64,000 nucleotides of DNA, from contig OX579635.1 in NCBI GenBank assembly GCA_951230915.1, forward strand, positions 21,204,001 to 21,268,000. The letters are read 5' to 3'. Source of the stretch: Antitrichia curtipendula (taxonomy: Eukaryota > Streptophyta > Bryopsida > Hypnales > Leucodontaceae). Position 1 is the stretch's first letter, and every line of letters begins with the position of its first letter. The translations under genes were made by a program, and so were the position numbers. Under the pieces are notes generated by a model. It did not search any database. It saw only the letters and a list, made by a program, of their open reading frames with translations, and was not told the DNA's origin. Shown piece after piece: positions 23,987 through 35,795 of this stretch.

Positions 23987-26900
23987 ATGAGCAGCCCCAG
24001 AGGGTCTCAATGAGTTGAAGCTCCTAAGCCTCATGAAGGTGGACCTAGCCGAGGAAAATGGACAGAAGAGTTGATGAGAACTGCAATAAATAGCATCAAA
24101 TCAAGAGAAAGGTCCATTAGAAATGCTTCAAAAAAATTCTCAATCCCTACATCATCAATTGCAGATTGGATGTATGGAAAGACCAAGAAAAAGAGACATG
24201 GCTTTGATCCCTACCTAACCAAGGAAGAAGAGTGTGAGTTGAAAGCATGGTGCTTTAAGATGCAAGAAATGACATTCTCTGTGACGTTATCTATTTTAAA
24301 AAATACTGTCCAAGATATTGTAAAAAAGCATCCAAGAAAACATCCATTCAAAGATGATCGTCCTAGACAAACATGGTGGCAATGCTTTAAGTTACGGCAT
24401 CCGGAGGTGGTGTTGCAAATGGGTGAAGCTTTAGAAATGAAAAGGTGTATTGGTTTGAACAAAGTCTTGTATTCACAATTTTATGACAATTTGACCACTG
24501 TGATTACGTCTCAAGGATATGGAGCATCCCATATTTGGAACGTTGATGAAACATGGGTGCAAGCAGTGGGTAGGAACAATACTTTGAAGGTTGTGGCAAA
24601 AAAGGGATCAAAGAATGTGAACGTTTGTGCTAGTGATAGCAGGGAGTGGTTAACTATCTTGGTATGTATTAGTGCTATTGGCACTTTCATCCCTCACTAT
24701 TTCATCTTGAAGGGAACCTATCTTCTTCACAATTATGTTCAACATTGTGGACCAGGTACGACAACATTTGAATGTCTAAGAAAATGGATGGATAACTAAT
24801 GAGATTTTTTGTGACTGACTTAATCACTTTTGACTCAATGTTCCAGGAGGTGTAAGTAAAGACAATAAACACCTTCTTGTCTTAGATGGCCATTGTAGCC
24901 ATATTAGTGCCATGGCACTAGATACATGCATCAAGATGGGATTAGATATCATTACAATCCCTTCACATTCCTCACACCACATGCAACCTCTTGATGTCTT
25001 GTGCTTCAAATCCTTTAAGCAAAATCTTCAAGAGGATAAAGCAGCTATGACATTAGAAAATCTTAATTAGGGCAATGGAGTAATGTTGAAATCAACCTTG
25101 GCCAAAATGGCACCCAATGCTTTGGACAAAGCCTTGAAGCCATCTAATATAATATTAAGTTTCAAGGCAACAGGTATGATCCTATTCAACTCTTCCTTTG
25201 AATATTTGCTAAATTTTTTGCTTGAAATATAAATAAACTTTTATTCAAAGATGTACATGGCTATTTTATTATATTTGAGTTACTGATAATTGAAATTGGA
25301 TTTTATTGGATAATGGGCATCTTTCCAGTGGATTCAACTGCAATGAATAGATACTATGGGCCAAGTCTACCTCACTTAAATACCTTGCCTTTGCTTACAC
25401 ATGTGAAAGAAGAAAAGGAGGAGTTGCAAAAAGATTTGGATGAAGAGATATTGCATCAAAATGTTAACGAAGTCATTAACCGTATTATCGAAGAGGTGCT
25501 TTATGAAGATGATACATTTGAAGAGAATTCAGTTTACAAAGATGATACGTTTGAAGAGTATTCCATTGACATGCCAAATGAGGCACAAAGAGTGGTTCAA
25601 GATTCATTTGTTTGGCCATGTGATGACTCAAATCCAGTGACTCTTAGGACCACTGATTTTGAGTCCCTCACTAAGGGTCAATGCTTAATAGACACAATGG
25701 TGGATTTTTATCTCAAATATCAAGAAAAAAGCATCAATATATGAAGGGATTATATTTTTTCAATAGCTTCTTTTTCAGGAAGCTTGTGATTATTCTAAAG
25801 GAGGATGCTGCAAATGGATTCAAGATAATTGCATGTTGGTTCAAAGGCATCAATATCTTCAAGTGTGACTATATCTTTTTGCCTATTTTATTCAGGTATT
25901 CACTACTATGTTTTGTGAAATCTTATTTGGAAACTTATTTGAAAATTTTAATTTCCAAAATGCTACTAATTAACTATGTTTTCTTCTTGACAATGGACAT
26001 TGGAGCATGATTGTTATGTGTCCCTTGGAAGTGGACCTCATTTATTACATTTGAATTCATTTAAATCAACAACTCATCTGGATGTACAAAGACATATTGA
26101 ATTGTAAGTATTTTTAAATTATATAAATTTTTTCCATTCTATCTTCCATTGTAGATTATTGAATGTAATGCATTAACCTTGATGATATGTTATTTGTATG
26201 GCAGTCTTTTAAGCTCAGAATGGGAAAGACAAAATAGCTTGGAGACTTTGAAAATTTCCAAGAAGGACCTACTTGAGCTTCAAATGCAAGTGGTTGAAGT
26301 AAGTTACAATTTTATCATATATATTTGAAGATGCATTGTTAACAAAGCATATTACAATGAATTTTGTCTTTGAAAATAATATGATACAAATCCAACTCAT
26401 GTTTTCAAATGTTATGTGTATGATTGTATGTAGGTTCCTCAACAACCCAAAGACAATGGCACAGATTGTGGGATTTATTTGATAAAAAATGTGGATGTTT
26501 TTTTACACAATTGTAGAAGGTGTTTCTTTGGGACAAAACAAAGAGAACATAGTAAGTGTGCTTCCCTAAACTGAAGAATATGAAGAGTGTCAAGCTTTTT
26601 TGAATTAAATTTTGAATTATAGTATTCCAAAAGCTTTAGTTGCTTTCAAGTAGATTTTGTATTAACTTGTTGTTAATGCATGTTTGTTCCCAATTGAAGA
26701 AGGTGCATTGGGACCTTCAAAATGTGACATTCCAAGAAACAGAAGTAAATTCTAAGAGAATGAGTATAAAACAAACAATATTGATGCTTGAAGGAGGGTC
26801 AATTTTTTCAACAAGTGATGAAGACAGGTAAGTCATCTAATCTACTAAAAAGAAATTAGAAATTTACAAATTCTTTCAAAGTTATTCAACTTTTTGCAAA

Positions 26901-27319
26901 CTCAAGTTATTCAAACACATGCTCAAATTTTTTTTGTCACTGCAGGAATGGCAATTGTACATTGAAAAGTCGAGTCCTATCCAACATTTTGAAAATTCCC
27001 TCATATCTTTGTTCCAAGAGGAGAAAACCAAAAAATCCTAAGAAATTGAATCCTAACGGCAAATGCCTTACTTCACAAGAATTTACTTTGAACAAGTTGA
27101 AAACAGCAAAAGAACAAGAGAACATTTTTTATGATAAAGAAGAAGAGAAGAACAGACCTTACCAAGGCTAAAAAAGAAGCCAAAATTCAACAACAACTTG
27201 AGAAGAAATTGGCTACAAAAGCCAAAAAGACAGTAACTAAACCTCATGAACTTCCTATGCCTACAAAGAAGAGGGCAACATTTGTACCTCCCATAGTGAA
27301 ATCTAATGTGCACGGTTAG
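23987..27319 (+). pseudogene. Pogo transposase-Ulp1 (C48) fusion gene, multi-exon, broken
   Basis: Start taken at the ATG at 23987 (MSSPRG), in frame with the transposase but followed by TGA at codon 9. Order of domains: psq helix-turn-helix (KWTEELMRTAINSIKSRERS to SSIADWMYGK); CENP-B/Tc5-type helix-turn-helix (PFKDDRPRQTWWQCF); DDE core with first Asp in IWNVDETW, second in LVLDGHCSH (~24878-24904) and third in MQPLDV (~24980). Frame breaks occur near 24785. The transposase C-terminus (FPVDSTAMNRYYGPS, 25313 on) runs in the same open frame into an Ulp1-like start (DFESLTKGQCLIDTMVDFYL). C48 motifs follow: FFNSFFFRKL, NIFKCDYIFLPI, HWSM (His at 25998), LLHLNSF, and VPQQPKDNGTDCGIYLI (Cys at 26467). 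Exons 26205-26298, 26434-26551 and ~26700-26827 have GTAAGT donors and AG acceptors. The tail is Lys-rich. It would act on SUMO if active. Confidence 0.8.
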
Positions 27320-27509
27320 TGAATAGTACATTGAGCACACATTAGTGCATGTTCATCTGAACTTAATTTTAGAAAGGTCACAACTTTTCCAATACAATAG
27401 TCCTTTCATTTTTCCAAAATACTCTCATCTCATTTACTAATGATAATGTCAAAAAAAAAATAGTGAAAAAGTGATACCTACCTTGCGTAGAAACATTTGA
27501 AACCCAAAT
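27320..27509. other. Right subterminal region of the pogo element
   Basis: AT-rich non-coding sequence between the stop of the fusion gene and the right terminal repeat. Nothing else is visible. Confidence 0.4.
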
Positions 27510-27706
27510 GTGCATGGCAAGTGGCATGTCTACGATACGCCCTGAAGAATGTTGCCTCTACCGTGACTGCTTCACATGGATTGCTCCATAGACTGCCGTG
27601 ACTGATCCAGAGGAACATCGGCATTTGAGCTTATTACGGATGAGCATTGGCACTTGGGATTTGCTGAATGATCATAGCTTCCACCCACTCCCATGTCCAT
27701 ATTGTC

Positions 27707-28057
27707 CTGATTGCAAGCAATGCCGAGCTGACCGCTAGATTGGAAGATCTCTGAGGATTGGCCGGTAGTTGATGTTCAGTCGACTGGATGCTTAGGTGAC
27801 GAGTATGCAGCCACCCTTGGACAACGTAAAGCAGGCGAGATTCAAAGCACATATAGAACCGGGTGTTTTATTGTCCTGAACATGGGAAAGTGAATTGTGA
27901 CTTCCAACTATGGATTGTTGACAACCGTTTCCTACAAGCTTCGACCTGGTGCTCGTACCAACCACGCATTTGGAGAACTCTATTGCAATTGGAGGAGCGC
28001 AGTTGTTCCGTGGTTGAAGGATAACTTGGACATCATAAAAAGTTCAAGTGAGATTGA
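27707..28057 (+). pseudogene. Glycerol kinase pseudogene, 5' portion
   Basis: Glycerol kinase phosphorylates glycerol to glycerol-3-phosphate with ATP. Across shifting frames this stretch keeps family stretches in order: SNAEL, then KISEDWPV, GCLGDEYAATLGQ, STYRTGCFIVLN, NYGLLTTVSYKL and WLKDNLDIIKSSSEIE. Stops (for example TGA after NMGK) and frameshifts mark it as dead. No intron is visible over 350 bp, so a processed copy is possible. A copia element interrupts it at 28058 and the reading resumes at 47051. Confidence 0.88.
28053..28057. other. Target duplication ATTGA, left of the copia element
   Basis: ATTGA at 28053-28057 is repeated at 47046-47050, directly outside the two LTRs. This 5-bp duplication is typical of Ty1/copia integration. 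Confidence 0.93.
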
Positions 28058-28267
28058 TGTTAATGATTTATGTAACATGTAAACACTTGAATATACAAAA
28101 ACACAATATGCATAAGAGATATTTATGTATTAATAATAATAATATACAAGAGAGACAGTTCTCTTATAACTCATGAAGAGTTGTAAGTCTAGCGACCCTA
28201 GTTATAAGTAACGGTGTGACTGTTGATGTTCCAATACTAATCTAGATTAAACTAATTTAGTCTAACA
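28058..28267 (-). repeat. Copia 3' LTR
   Basis: 210 bp. It is 3' on the - strand, adjacent to the polypurine tract at 28268-28279. Confidence 0.93.
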
Positions 28268-28572
28268 CTCCCCCTTTAGTTGTAGAGCTGAAAAATAAGT
28301 TGTGAAGAATTGTTTGAAACTTTGAAACTGTAATGAAGCTCCCCCTGTTCAACAATTCGATAAACCAGGAGGTTCATTAAAGTTCTAAACTCCAAGGAGA
28401 CAGGCTTGGTGTTTAACTTTGGGTAAAGATTTTGTAAGGACGTCGGCCCACATGTTAGAGGTGGAGGTGTAAACTAGGTTGATGAGCTGATTTGCAACTT
28501 GTTCACGAAGAAAATGAAATCGTATATTGATATGTTTAGAACGATCATAAAATTGGGAATTCTTTGCTAATG

Positions 28573-28948
28573 CTATGCAAGACTGATTATCGCAGAAGAG
28601 AACATTGGAAAGCTGTAAAGAATACTAGAGTTCGCCAATAAGGGTTTGAAGCCATAATAATTCCTTGGTCCAGTAGCTGCAGCAATGTGTTCAGCTTCTG
28701 TTGAGGAAAGGGCTACAACTGATTGCTTATGACTTTTCCAAGAGAGAATACACGAAGAATCCAGAAGAAAGATATAGTCGGAGGTTGATCGACGAGTATC
28801 AGAGTCCCCAGCCCAATTTGCATCACTCCAACGGTCGAACCTACTAAACGATGTTGCATGGAGGGTGTGAAGTGAGATCCACAATAAATAAGACCAGTCT
28901 GCATAGATCCTTTTAAATAACAAAGAATTCGTTTAATTCCGAGCCAAT
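28573..28948 (-). pseudogene. Copia RNase H, 3' part
   Basis: The - strand keeps the RNase H1 region of a copia polyprotein: RILCYLKGSMQTGL, then after a frameshift WSDANWAGDSDTRRSTSDY, ILSWKSHKQSVVALSSTEAE and HIAAA. The acidic residues of DANWAGD and STEAE are the expected catalytic sites. A CACTA element separates it from the reverse transcriptase at 28949/42812. Confidence 0.85.
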
Positions 28949-29316
28949 CACTACAAGAAAACGCGTATTTTATGACTGCAAAAATATGACTGAGGATGAC
29001 TGACGACTAGTTGCAGTCATATTCTTGAAGGCCAACACCTTGAGGAAAAATATGACTGCAAAATATGACTGTCAGTCATTTTTGGGCCTTCTACTTCACA
29101 AGTATACACCATACGACCATTAGAAACACCAAAGTACTTCATAGGGAACGTAGAGAACATGTTTGGGGAACGCTAAGTCATATTGTCAGTTACATTTCCA
29201 TGATAGTGTCATTTTTTTTGTTTTGGGCAACCCAAAAAAATTACAGGCAATTCAAAAAAAAATTGGACAAGCCATCGTTTAAGATTTTGAAATCCTACTC
29301 ACCTATTTTGGGAGGC

Positions 29317-29400
29317 TTTTAAAACCTAGCCGCCATTTTTTTAGGATTTTGAAACCCTAGCTGCCACTTTTTAGGGTTTTGAAACCCTAGCCGCCACTTC
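29317..29400. repeat. 34-bp repeat, three copies, inside the CACTA element
   Basis: Three drifting copies of TTTTGAAACCCTAGCCGCCA with a T-rich spacer. They precede a long T-rich tract (29410-29860) built from TTCTTGTTGCATCTTAACTC-like words. Confidence 0.7.
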
Positions 29401-30007
29401 TTTGGGCCCTTCTTCCTTGCCTTTTATTGTCTCTTAGTTCATACTTGTTATTGCTTCTTAGTTATTGTCTTTTGTTGCATCTTAACTCTTCTTTCTTGTT
29501 GCTTCTTAGTTCTAATCATGCTTCTTATTTCTTTTTGTTGCATCTAAACTCTTTCTTTCTCTAACATTTTAACTCTTTCTTCTTCTTAGTTCTTGTTTTT
29601 TGTTTCTTCTTGTTACTTTTCAATTCTTGCTTCTTATTTCTTTTTGTTGCATCTTAACTCTTGTTTCTTGTTGTGTTTTAGTTGTTGCTTCTTGTTTCTT
29701 TTTGTTGCATCTTAACTCTTATTTCTTGTTGTGTCTTAGTTGTTGCTTCTTGTTTCTTGTTGTGTCTTAGTTGTTGTTTTTTTATTTCTTATTGTGTCTT
29801 AATTCTTGTTTCTTGTTGCATTTTAACTCTTGCTTGTTGTTTTCTCTTAGTACTTGTTTATTTTTCTTCTTGTTTTCTCCATCACCATTCTTATTTTTCC
29901 TACCCTAAACTTGAGCTACATATTTTCTGTTGTTTTAAGCCTTTGAAGGTTGAGCTTTGTTGTTCATTCACTAAAAATTAACCTCCTATTTCTTTAATTG
30001 TTTATGC

Positions 30008-30110
30008 AGGCACCAAAAGTTGAAACAAAGTCATTGGAGGCTACTTGCAACCCAATAGAGCCATTTTTACATTATTGTAAGAAATATAGGCCTTATTGGA
30101 TTTTGTGAAA
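30008..30110 (+). other. Possible captured terminal exon in the CACTA element
   Basis: TTTATGCAG is followed by an open frame (APKVETKSLEATCNPIEPF, then KKYRPYWIL) ending in TGA. It reads like a 3' terminal exon that the element has picked up. The source gene is not recognised. Confidence 0.3.
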
Positions 30111-30332
30111 TGATTCATTGTGTTATATATGTTTTGTATTGGTGACTAATAAATGTCAATGAAGAGAGTTGCTTTCCTTCTTACATTCTTCCTTTGCAAT
30201 ATGATTATCTCTTGTATATTTCTAAAATCATATATATTCATTTTTAACTACATAAAGTCTTTTCCAAAATATGACTTTGTATTTTCCAAAATATGATTGC
30301 AATTAGTTATAAACTACCAATGACATCCACAT

Positions 30333-30673
30333 GAACTACCACATCCACCAAAATATGACTCATAAGAGTCATATTTCACATTAGTAAAGTATGACTCACA
30401 AGAGTCATATTCCACATCATTCAAAAATATGACTAACAAGAGTCATATTCCACATCTACAAAAAATATAACTGTACAAAGTTATATGCCACATTACCCAA
30501 AATATGACTAACCGTAGTCATATTCCATGTCAGTCAAAATATGACTGACCGCAATCATATGCCACATTAGCCAAAATATGACTGATCGCAGTCATATTCT
30601 ATGTCAGCCAAAATATGACTGATTGCAGTCATATTCCACGTCAGCCAAAAAATTACTACATGGAGTCACATGC
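30333..30673. repeat. ~37-bp palindromic minisatellite in the CACTA element
   Basis: About nine copies of a unit of 36-39 bp. Each is itself an inverted repeat: AAAATATGACT, a short centre, then AGTCATATTCCACAT. The hAT element is inserted in the last copy. Related ATATGACTG motifs occur at 28985-29070 and 42650-42790. Confidence 0.88.
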
Positions 30674-30689
30674 CACGTAGGCAGGGTTG

Positions 30690-31065
30690 ACGAATTGGAA
30701 CGTCCGGGGGCAAATCATGTCCAAAAATTGGACGTCCGGACGCAGCGGCCACCGTCCGACGGACGCAGACCACCGAACGGGGCGGACGAGCGGACGGCGG
30801 TCGGCCGACGGACGGTTCGACTCAGATGATCCGACCGTCCGATCAAGCGGACGGTCCGCCCGCTCGATCCAGCGGACAGTCCGTCCGTCCGCTCGATCGG
30901 AAGGTCAGACCGTCCGTTCGAACCAGCGGACGGTCAGACCGTCCAATCGAGCGGACAGTAGGTTCATCCGATCAATCGGACGACCGAGTCCGCTTCGGGA
31001 GGTTTGGGAGGGCGTCCGCCGCCGGACCTACTTTAGGGTTGGTGGCGGACGGGTATAAAGGCGGA
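30690..31065. repeat. Left subterminal CGGACG/CGTCCG array of the hAT
   Basis: Dozens of copies of GGACGG, CGTCCG and the palindrome GGACGGTCCG, very GC- and CpG-rich against an AT-rich background. Clustered short motifs near the ends of hAT elements usually bind transposase. The matching right array is at 42165-42520. Confidence 0.9.
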
Positions 31066-31211
31066 CGGCCCTTCCATTCTTCCTCACTTCTTCTCTCCAT
31101 TTAGAGGTGGAACCTGTGTCGAACGTTACAACCGTTGCTTCATTGTGCTGGTTGCTCCTATACGGGTGGAGAGTGAGGTCAATTATTTTTTGATATCACT
31201 TGTCGTCAGCC

Positions 31212-34200
31212 ATGACAACGAAAGGTACGAGCAAGGGTACTGTAGTGATGACTTCAAGAGGTGGCAAGAGCGGGAAGACAAAATCAAAGGGGACTGCCCA
31301 CGAGCTTCACTGGGACATTTTAGATGATCCAAATATCAAAGCGGAGAGCGAATGGGAGAAGGAGGAAGAAACTTATTGGACCTCCAAAATCTGCAAAAAA
31401 TATGTGCAAATGTATCACATCAACAAGTTGTGGCCTCGTGAGTTCCACATTATTCACACACGAGGGTTTTGTTGCAAGCCATCAAATTGCAAGGATGGAC
31501 ATTTTGTCCATCGATCACTTGAGGCTTGGCGGGCCCTCTTCGGGGACAAATCAATGAGTAAGGGTCTCATAAACTACAGCACGGCCTCTATGGTGTATGC
31601 TGAGCTCATATTGGCTCGGAAGGTGGACTGGAGCACATATCCAACAACAACTACGGCTCCGCTTTTGCTTAGAGTAGGGCAAAAAGATATTCCGGATTTG
31701 TATGATCTAAAGGCAAGTCCAAGTGAGGCACCAAAATCACAGAAGCGACAAAAACATGCTTTAATGCAGGTTAAAAAAGAGATCATGGAGGGGGGAAATA
31801 TTGGAGTACATTTGGATTCTACGAAGATTCCAACTACAATGTCAAATGCCACGGTGGAAGGTGTTGACGGAGAGGTGTTTTCAACTCCTCGGGCGGATTG
31901 GATATGCACACGCAATTTTATATCCGTGGGTGAACAAAGTGGTGCTTCAAGCATGCGGCCCGTGAAGGAGGAACCGGTGCCCCCGTCTGCACCACAAAAA
32001 CGTCGGGAAGAGGTTCGTCCCGAACAAATGGCAAGGGCCATTGCATCAATTGATAATATCATAGCGAGCGATGCTACGAATTTTATGACACAAGTACCTT
32101 GCAATCAAGACTTGCCAATCACACCGAGCCCCGTATTGAGTCCCGTATTGGGCCCCGTATCGAGCCCCGTATCAAGCCCCGTATCAAGCCCCGTATCAAG
32201 CCCCATGTTGGGCCCCGTATCGAGCCCAAGAGTTGAAGGGCAGATGTTGCCAAAAAATGGAAAGCAACTTGATGGCATGGCGCAAAATGTGTCCATTGAT
32301 GACAACCCATTGGATAAGAGCTATCCACATTTGTCAACTCAAAATACGGCACAATTGAAGGATCTTTGTCATTTGCCAATGGTGAGTGAATTGGAAAGCT
32401 TGTTGGAAGCTTCTTATTTGTTTAGAGCACATCAACAAGACATCTCTCTTCAACCAAAGCAAGTAATCGAGACAAATGAGTCCGGTCCTAGTAACCCCGC
32501 AAACAAGGCGGGCTTGATTGAAACCGCAAACGAGGCCGGACCGAGTAATCCCTTCGCTGAATACAGTGATGAATGGCCCAATTTTGTGATCACCTCAAAA
32601 AGATTGTCGATTACAGCTAATTTTGTAGCTAGCATTGCCCCCAAACTTATGGAAGTTGCTCAGGTATTCACCAAATCCGGGCCCGAGTTGGTGGAAGGTG
32701 CCTTGTCATTTTGGGATTTCGTCACGTCTATGAAACTATTATTGGAGGAGCGGGTCGAAAATAATCGCAAGGTGCTCATCTTTGCTGAAGAGAATGAGAA
32801 ATACAAGGCCTTGAAGATAGAGCACGAGAAATTGAAAGAAGACCACAAGCAATTGAAGGATGCATTCAAAGGAATGTGCGCTAATTATGAAAGATCTGCG
32901 AACGCACTGGATCGCCGATATGACACTCTAGTTTCTCAAAGGGAATTTATCAAGAAATTGGAGTACGAAATTGTAGCACTCAAGCAAAAGAATTTGAAGG
33001 ACAGGGGATATGTTCTTCTAAAGACCGGCGGAGCCGTGCGTATAGAAGCGGTTGAGGAAAACAACCAAAAGGAAATAATATCCGAAACCGCCATGGATAA
33101 TCCTCCTCCTACATTCCAAGACGCGTTCATGCAAACGGAAGGCCACGAGTTTGAAGAGGTGAAGCATGAACTAGAGTCGGTAACTCAACAAAACGTCTAT
33201 TTGGATGCACAATATCAGAAAATGATGCAAGTAGTGGAGCTAGATAAATGCTTGCCAAAGAGCAGTTCCGACACTCGTTGGTTGACGTGGGTTCAAAAAC
33301 TACAAGATAAACCGTCTGTAGTAACCCGAGCAATGAAGGGGCTTCTCAAATTAGCCATGAAGTCGAAGGAGCAATGCGATGCCATTTCCTCTGACCTCCT
33401 ATCTATTAGAAGGATGTTTGAGGTACATCATAGGGGTTCAATTGATGTCACATATTAGGGGGACATGTCGGCAATGTTTGAGCGATTGAAAGACGCGCAG
33501 AAGATTGCGTCAAAGTCCATCAATTGGACCTTGGAAGTAGAAGAAGGTTGGACCCCTTACAACACGCATTCAACGCACATCAAAGAGGCAGACAAGATAG
33601 TAGTGCATGGTGAAAGTTCAAATACGGAACTATTGGAGGGTAATTGCAGCCTTTGTCTAAATCATTTTGGTCCCGAGGGCGCCTTAATCATGGGCCAATG
33701 TCGCCACACTTACCATATCACGTGCATGGTGAAATCATCCCTTGTTCGTTCGGTTTGTCCCGAGTGTCGGTCTCCTTTGAGCCCTAAGTTTTACAAAATG
33801 GTTGGGCACGAGGAGAGCATGCCCCCTAGCCACGAACACAATCGATGGATCCTTCCACTTGACCAAAAGCCATTTCTATTCCAAAATTACATTCATTGGG
33901 GGCGACCTCTAATTTGGAATGCGCAAAAACTCATGCATGATGTTTGTGAGAACTACAATGACGAATTGGATGACTTTGACTGGATGACGCGCAATAGAGA
34001 GGTGGAGTTGCGGGCTAGGGGTATTGAAGACTTGGAGGCTCGAGAATTGTTTTGTCGTAGCATGGAGGGGACACTGGAGCATCTCACATCAAAAGTTCTT
34101 CCGGTTTCCTGAAAAAGAAGTGCGGAAAGGAGAAGATGGCGTTTGGATAGAAGTGCAACTATCCCAAGAGTTCAATGAGCAGTACGGAGCATACAATCAC

Positions 34201-34554
34201 AGCTTAATAGGGAAGGCACTCTTCTTATCAAAATTGGAAGAAGCTGCGCAAGTTTGTGCTGCTTTTAATGTAAATGGGCTATCAAGCACAGAACATGTAC
34301 TCGTGGAGGTGGCAAGTGCATTTGATAAGAGGATCACCGACATTATAACGAAGTGGAGGACTTTTCTACATGGCATAGGGCAAGCGATCTCGTTGACCCC
34401 TCGAGATGATGACAAAGCGGTAAATGCTATGATAGAAAAGATTTATTCGGCTTTGAGAACGTTAAAGACACAGGAAGTAGATTTGTCTCCCACAAGGAAA
34501 AATAAACGGAAGATGGAAGACGAAGATGACTACTCTCCAGAAACCAAAGGATAA
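31212..34554 (+). pseudogene. hAT accessory gene A: novel module, coiled coil, RING-H2
   Basis: Starts at the ATG at 31212 (MTTKGTSKGT). A stop (TAG, 33456) and a frameshift near 34090 break a frame of about 1,110 codons. Residues ~55-170 form a module with KICKKYV, a Cys cluster, HFVHR, NYSTASMVYAEL and DWSTY, which is shared with the - strand gene at 40.8-41.9 kb. Residues ~305-340 are repeated SPVS. Residues ~525-640 are heptad-rich (coiled coil). After the first stop a RING-H2 finger is clear at 33645-33773: C-x2-C-x14-C-x-H-x2-H-x2-C-x10-C-x2-C, as in ubiquitin ligases. The tail ends KRKMEDEDDYSPETKG. I know no named family for the whole. An E3-like role is inferred from the RING only. 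Confidence 0.7.
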
Positions 34555-35089
34555 TTCATCGCCGTGGACATGGAAGTCCAATCAGGAGGGGGCACAGCCT
34601 CCGGGTCGGTTGGTCCTCAAACTCGTAGAGCAAGTTGAAGACTTAAGGAACAAGAGGGTGCCTCTCATATTTCCGCGAATGGTAGCGATGATGCAAAATA
34701 GTGTTTGTATTAGGGGGTTAACCAATGAAATTTGTTTTGTACTTATTTGAATCTCATGAGGATTCAATATTAATAATGCACAACACTCATGGTATGTCAT
34801 GAGTTGCTTTTAATTAATGTATAAATATTTATGCAATACAAATATGTTTGGATTTGTTTTTTCATAATGGTAAATTTTGCCTTTTTTATTTGTCAAATAT
34901 GTTTCTTTTGTGTACCTATTGCAGAAGATCATACCTATTGTACATTTGTACAAGATCATTTCATGTTATTGTTATGTTATCTTCTATAACCCCATGCCTA
35001 CAAATCACCCATTTTCATTTGCACATACATTTCTATTCGCCTAATCCACTTATCCACCTGTCTACACACTTCAAACATCTTACTGAAAT
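34555..35089. other. Spacer between accessory gene A and the mid-element array
   Basis: AT-rich, with no gene recognised. It holds presumed 3' sequence of gene A (AATAATG and AATGTATAAATA words near 34760-34830). Confidence 0.4.
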
Positions 35090-35512
35090 TGTAAGAACCG
35101 CCTGTCCGCCCGACAGGTTTTAGGTCGGCCCGTTCGCCTGTCCGCCGTCCGCCCGTCCGCTGGACCGACGGCCTAGATTCTCGTCCGCCGACTGCCCATC
35201 CGTTGGACCGACGGCCTAGATTCCCGTCCGCCGACCGCCCATCCGTTGATCTGATGGCCCAAATTCCCATCCGCCCGTCCGCTATTCGGACGGCCCAGAT
35301 TCCCGTCCGCCCGTCCGCTGATCCGACGGCTTAGATTCTCGTCCGCCGTCCGTCCGTCCGTTGTTCGGGTGGACCAGATTCCCGTCCATTGTCCGCCCGT
35401 CCGGTGATCCGATGGCTTAGATTCCCGTCCGCTATTCGGACGGACCAGATTCCCGTCCGCCGTCCGCTGTTCCGACGGTCCAGTTGGCTGTCCGCCATCC
35501 GCGTGACTGTTG
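35090..35512. repeat. Internal CGTCCG array upstream of the hAT transposase
   Basis: Repeats of about 50 bp with GACGGCYYAGATTCCCGTCCG and CCGTCCGCCCGTCCG. Same vocabulary as the subterminal arrays but located mid-element, some 280 bp before the transposase ATG. It could be the transposase promoter with self-binding sites, or a relic of a join between two elements. Confidence 0.85.
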
Positions 35513-35795
35513 TGGGAGGATTTTTTTTTCCCATATTCAACGGTCACAAACAGATGAAGACTATAAGAGTCCTGAAATTGACATTTGCAAACACTCCTAA
35601 GAAACTGAACGTTAAGATTTTCAAGGGCTAGGCGCTGCAATTTTTTGTGTCTTTTGCTTGGTAATGCATAGTTCAGTGGAAAAGAGGGCCTTGTTTTCCA
35701 AGGCTTTGTGCATAAACATTTGAATGATTTTATCCAATTGTTATCATTACGTTTTGAATTTAGGGTTTTAATACACAGAGCCTAAAACAGCCACC

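Larger units (their letters stand above)
22512..27535 (+). mobile_element. Pogo-type DNA transposon with Ulp1 domain
   Basis: The element is 5024 bp. Terminal inverted repeats of 26 bp (22512-22537 and 27510-27535) start TCGTAGACATGCCACTTG and match at 24 of 26 positions. TA dinucleotides flank both ends (22510-22511 and 27536-27537), as for Tc1/mariner-superfamily elements including pogo. Short TGTGCAC repeats recur just inside the left end (about 22549-22585) and at 27308-27313. The only gene inside reads + and encodes a pogo-type transposase followed by a C48 protease domain. Confidence 0.8.

Noticed and set aside
29682..29981. Cysteine/leucine-rich open frame in the CACTA element
   Set aside because: It is a translation of the T-rich CTTGTTGCTTCTTAG repeats and has no independent support.
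30623..31104. Arg/Ser/Pro-rich open frames over the left hAT array
   Set aside because: They are by-products of the CGGACG repeats, which lack stops in several frames.
35173..35640. Repetitive open frame on the - strand over the middle hAT array
   Set aside because: Encoded wholly by the 50-bp GC-rich repeats; no start context or family.
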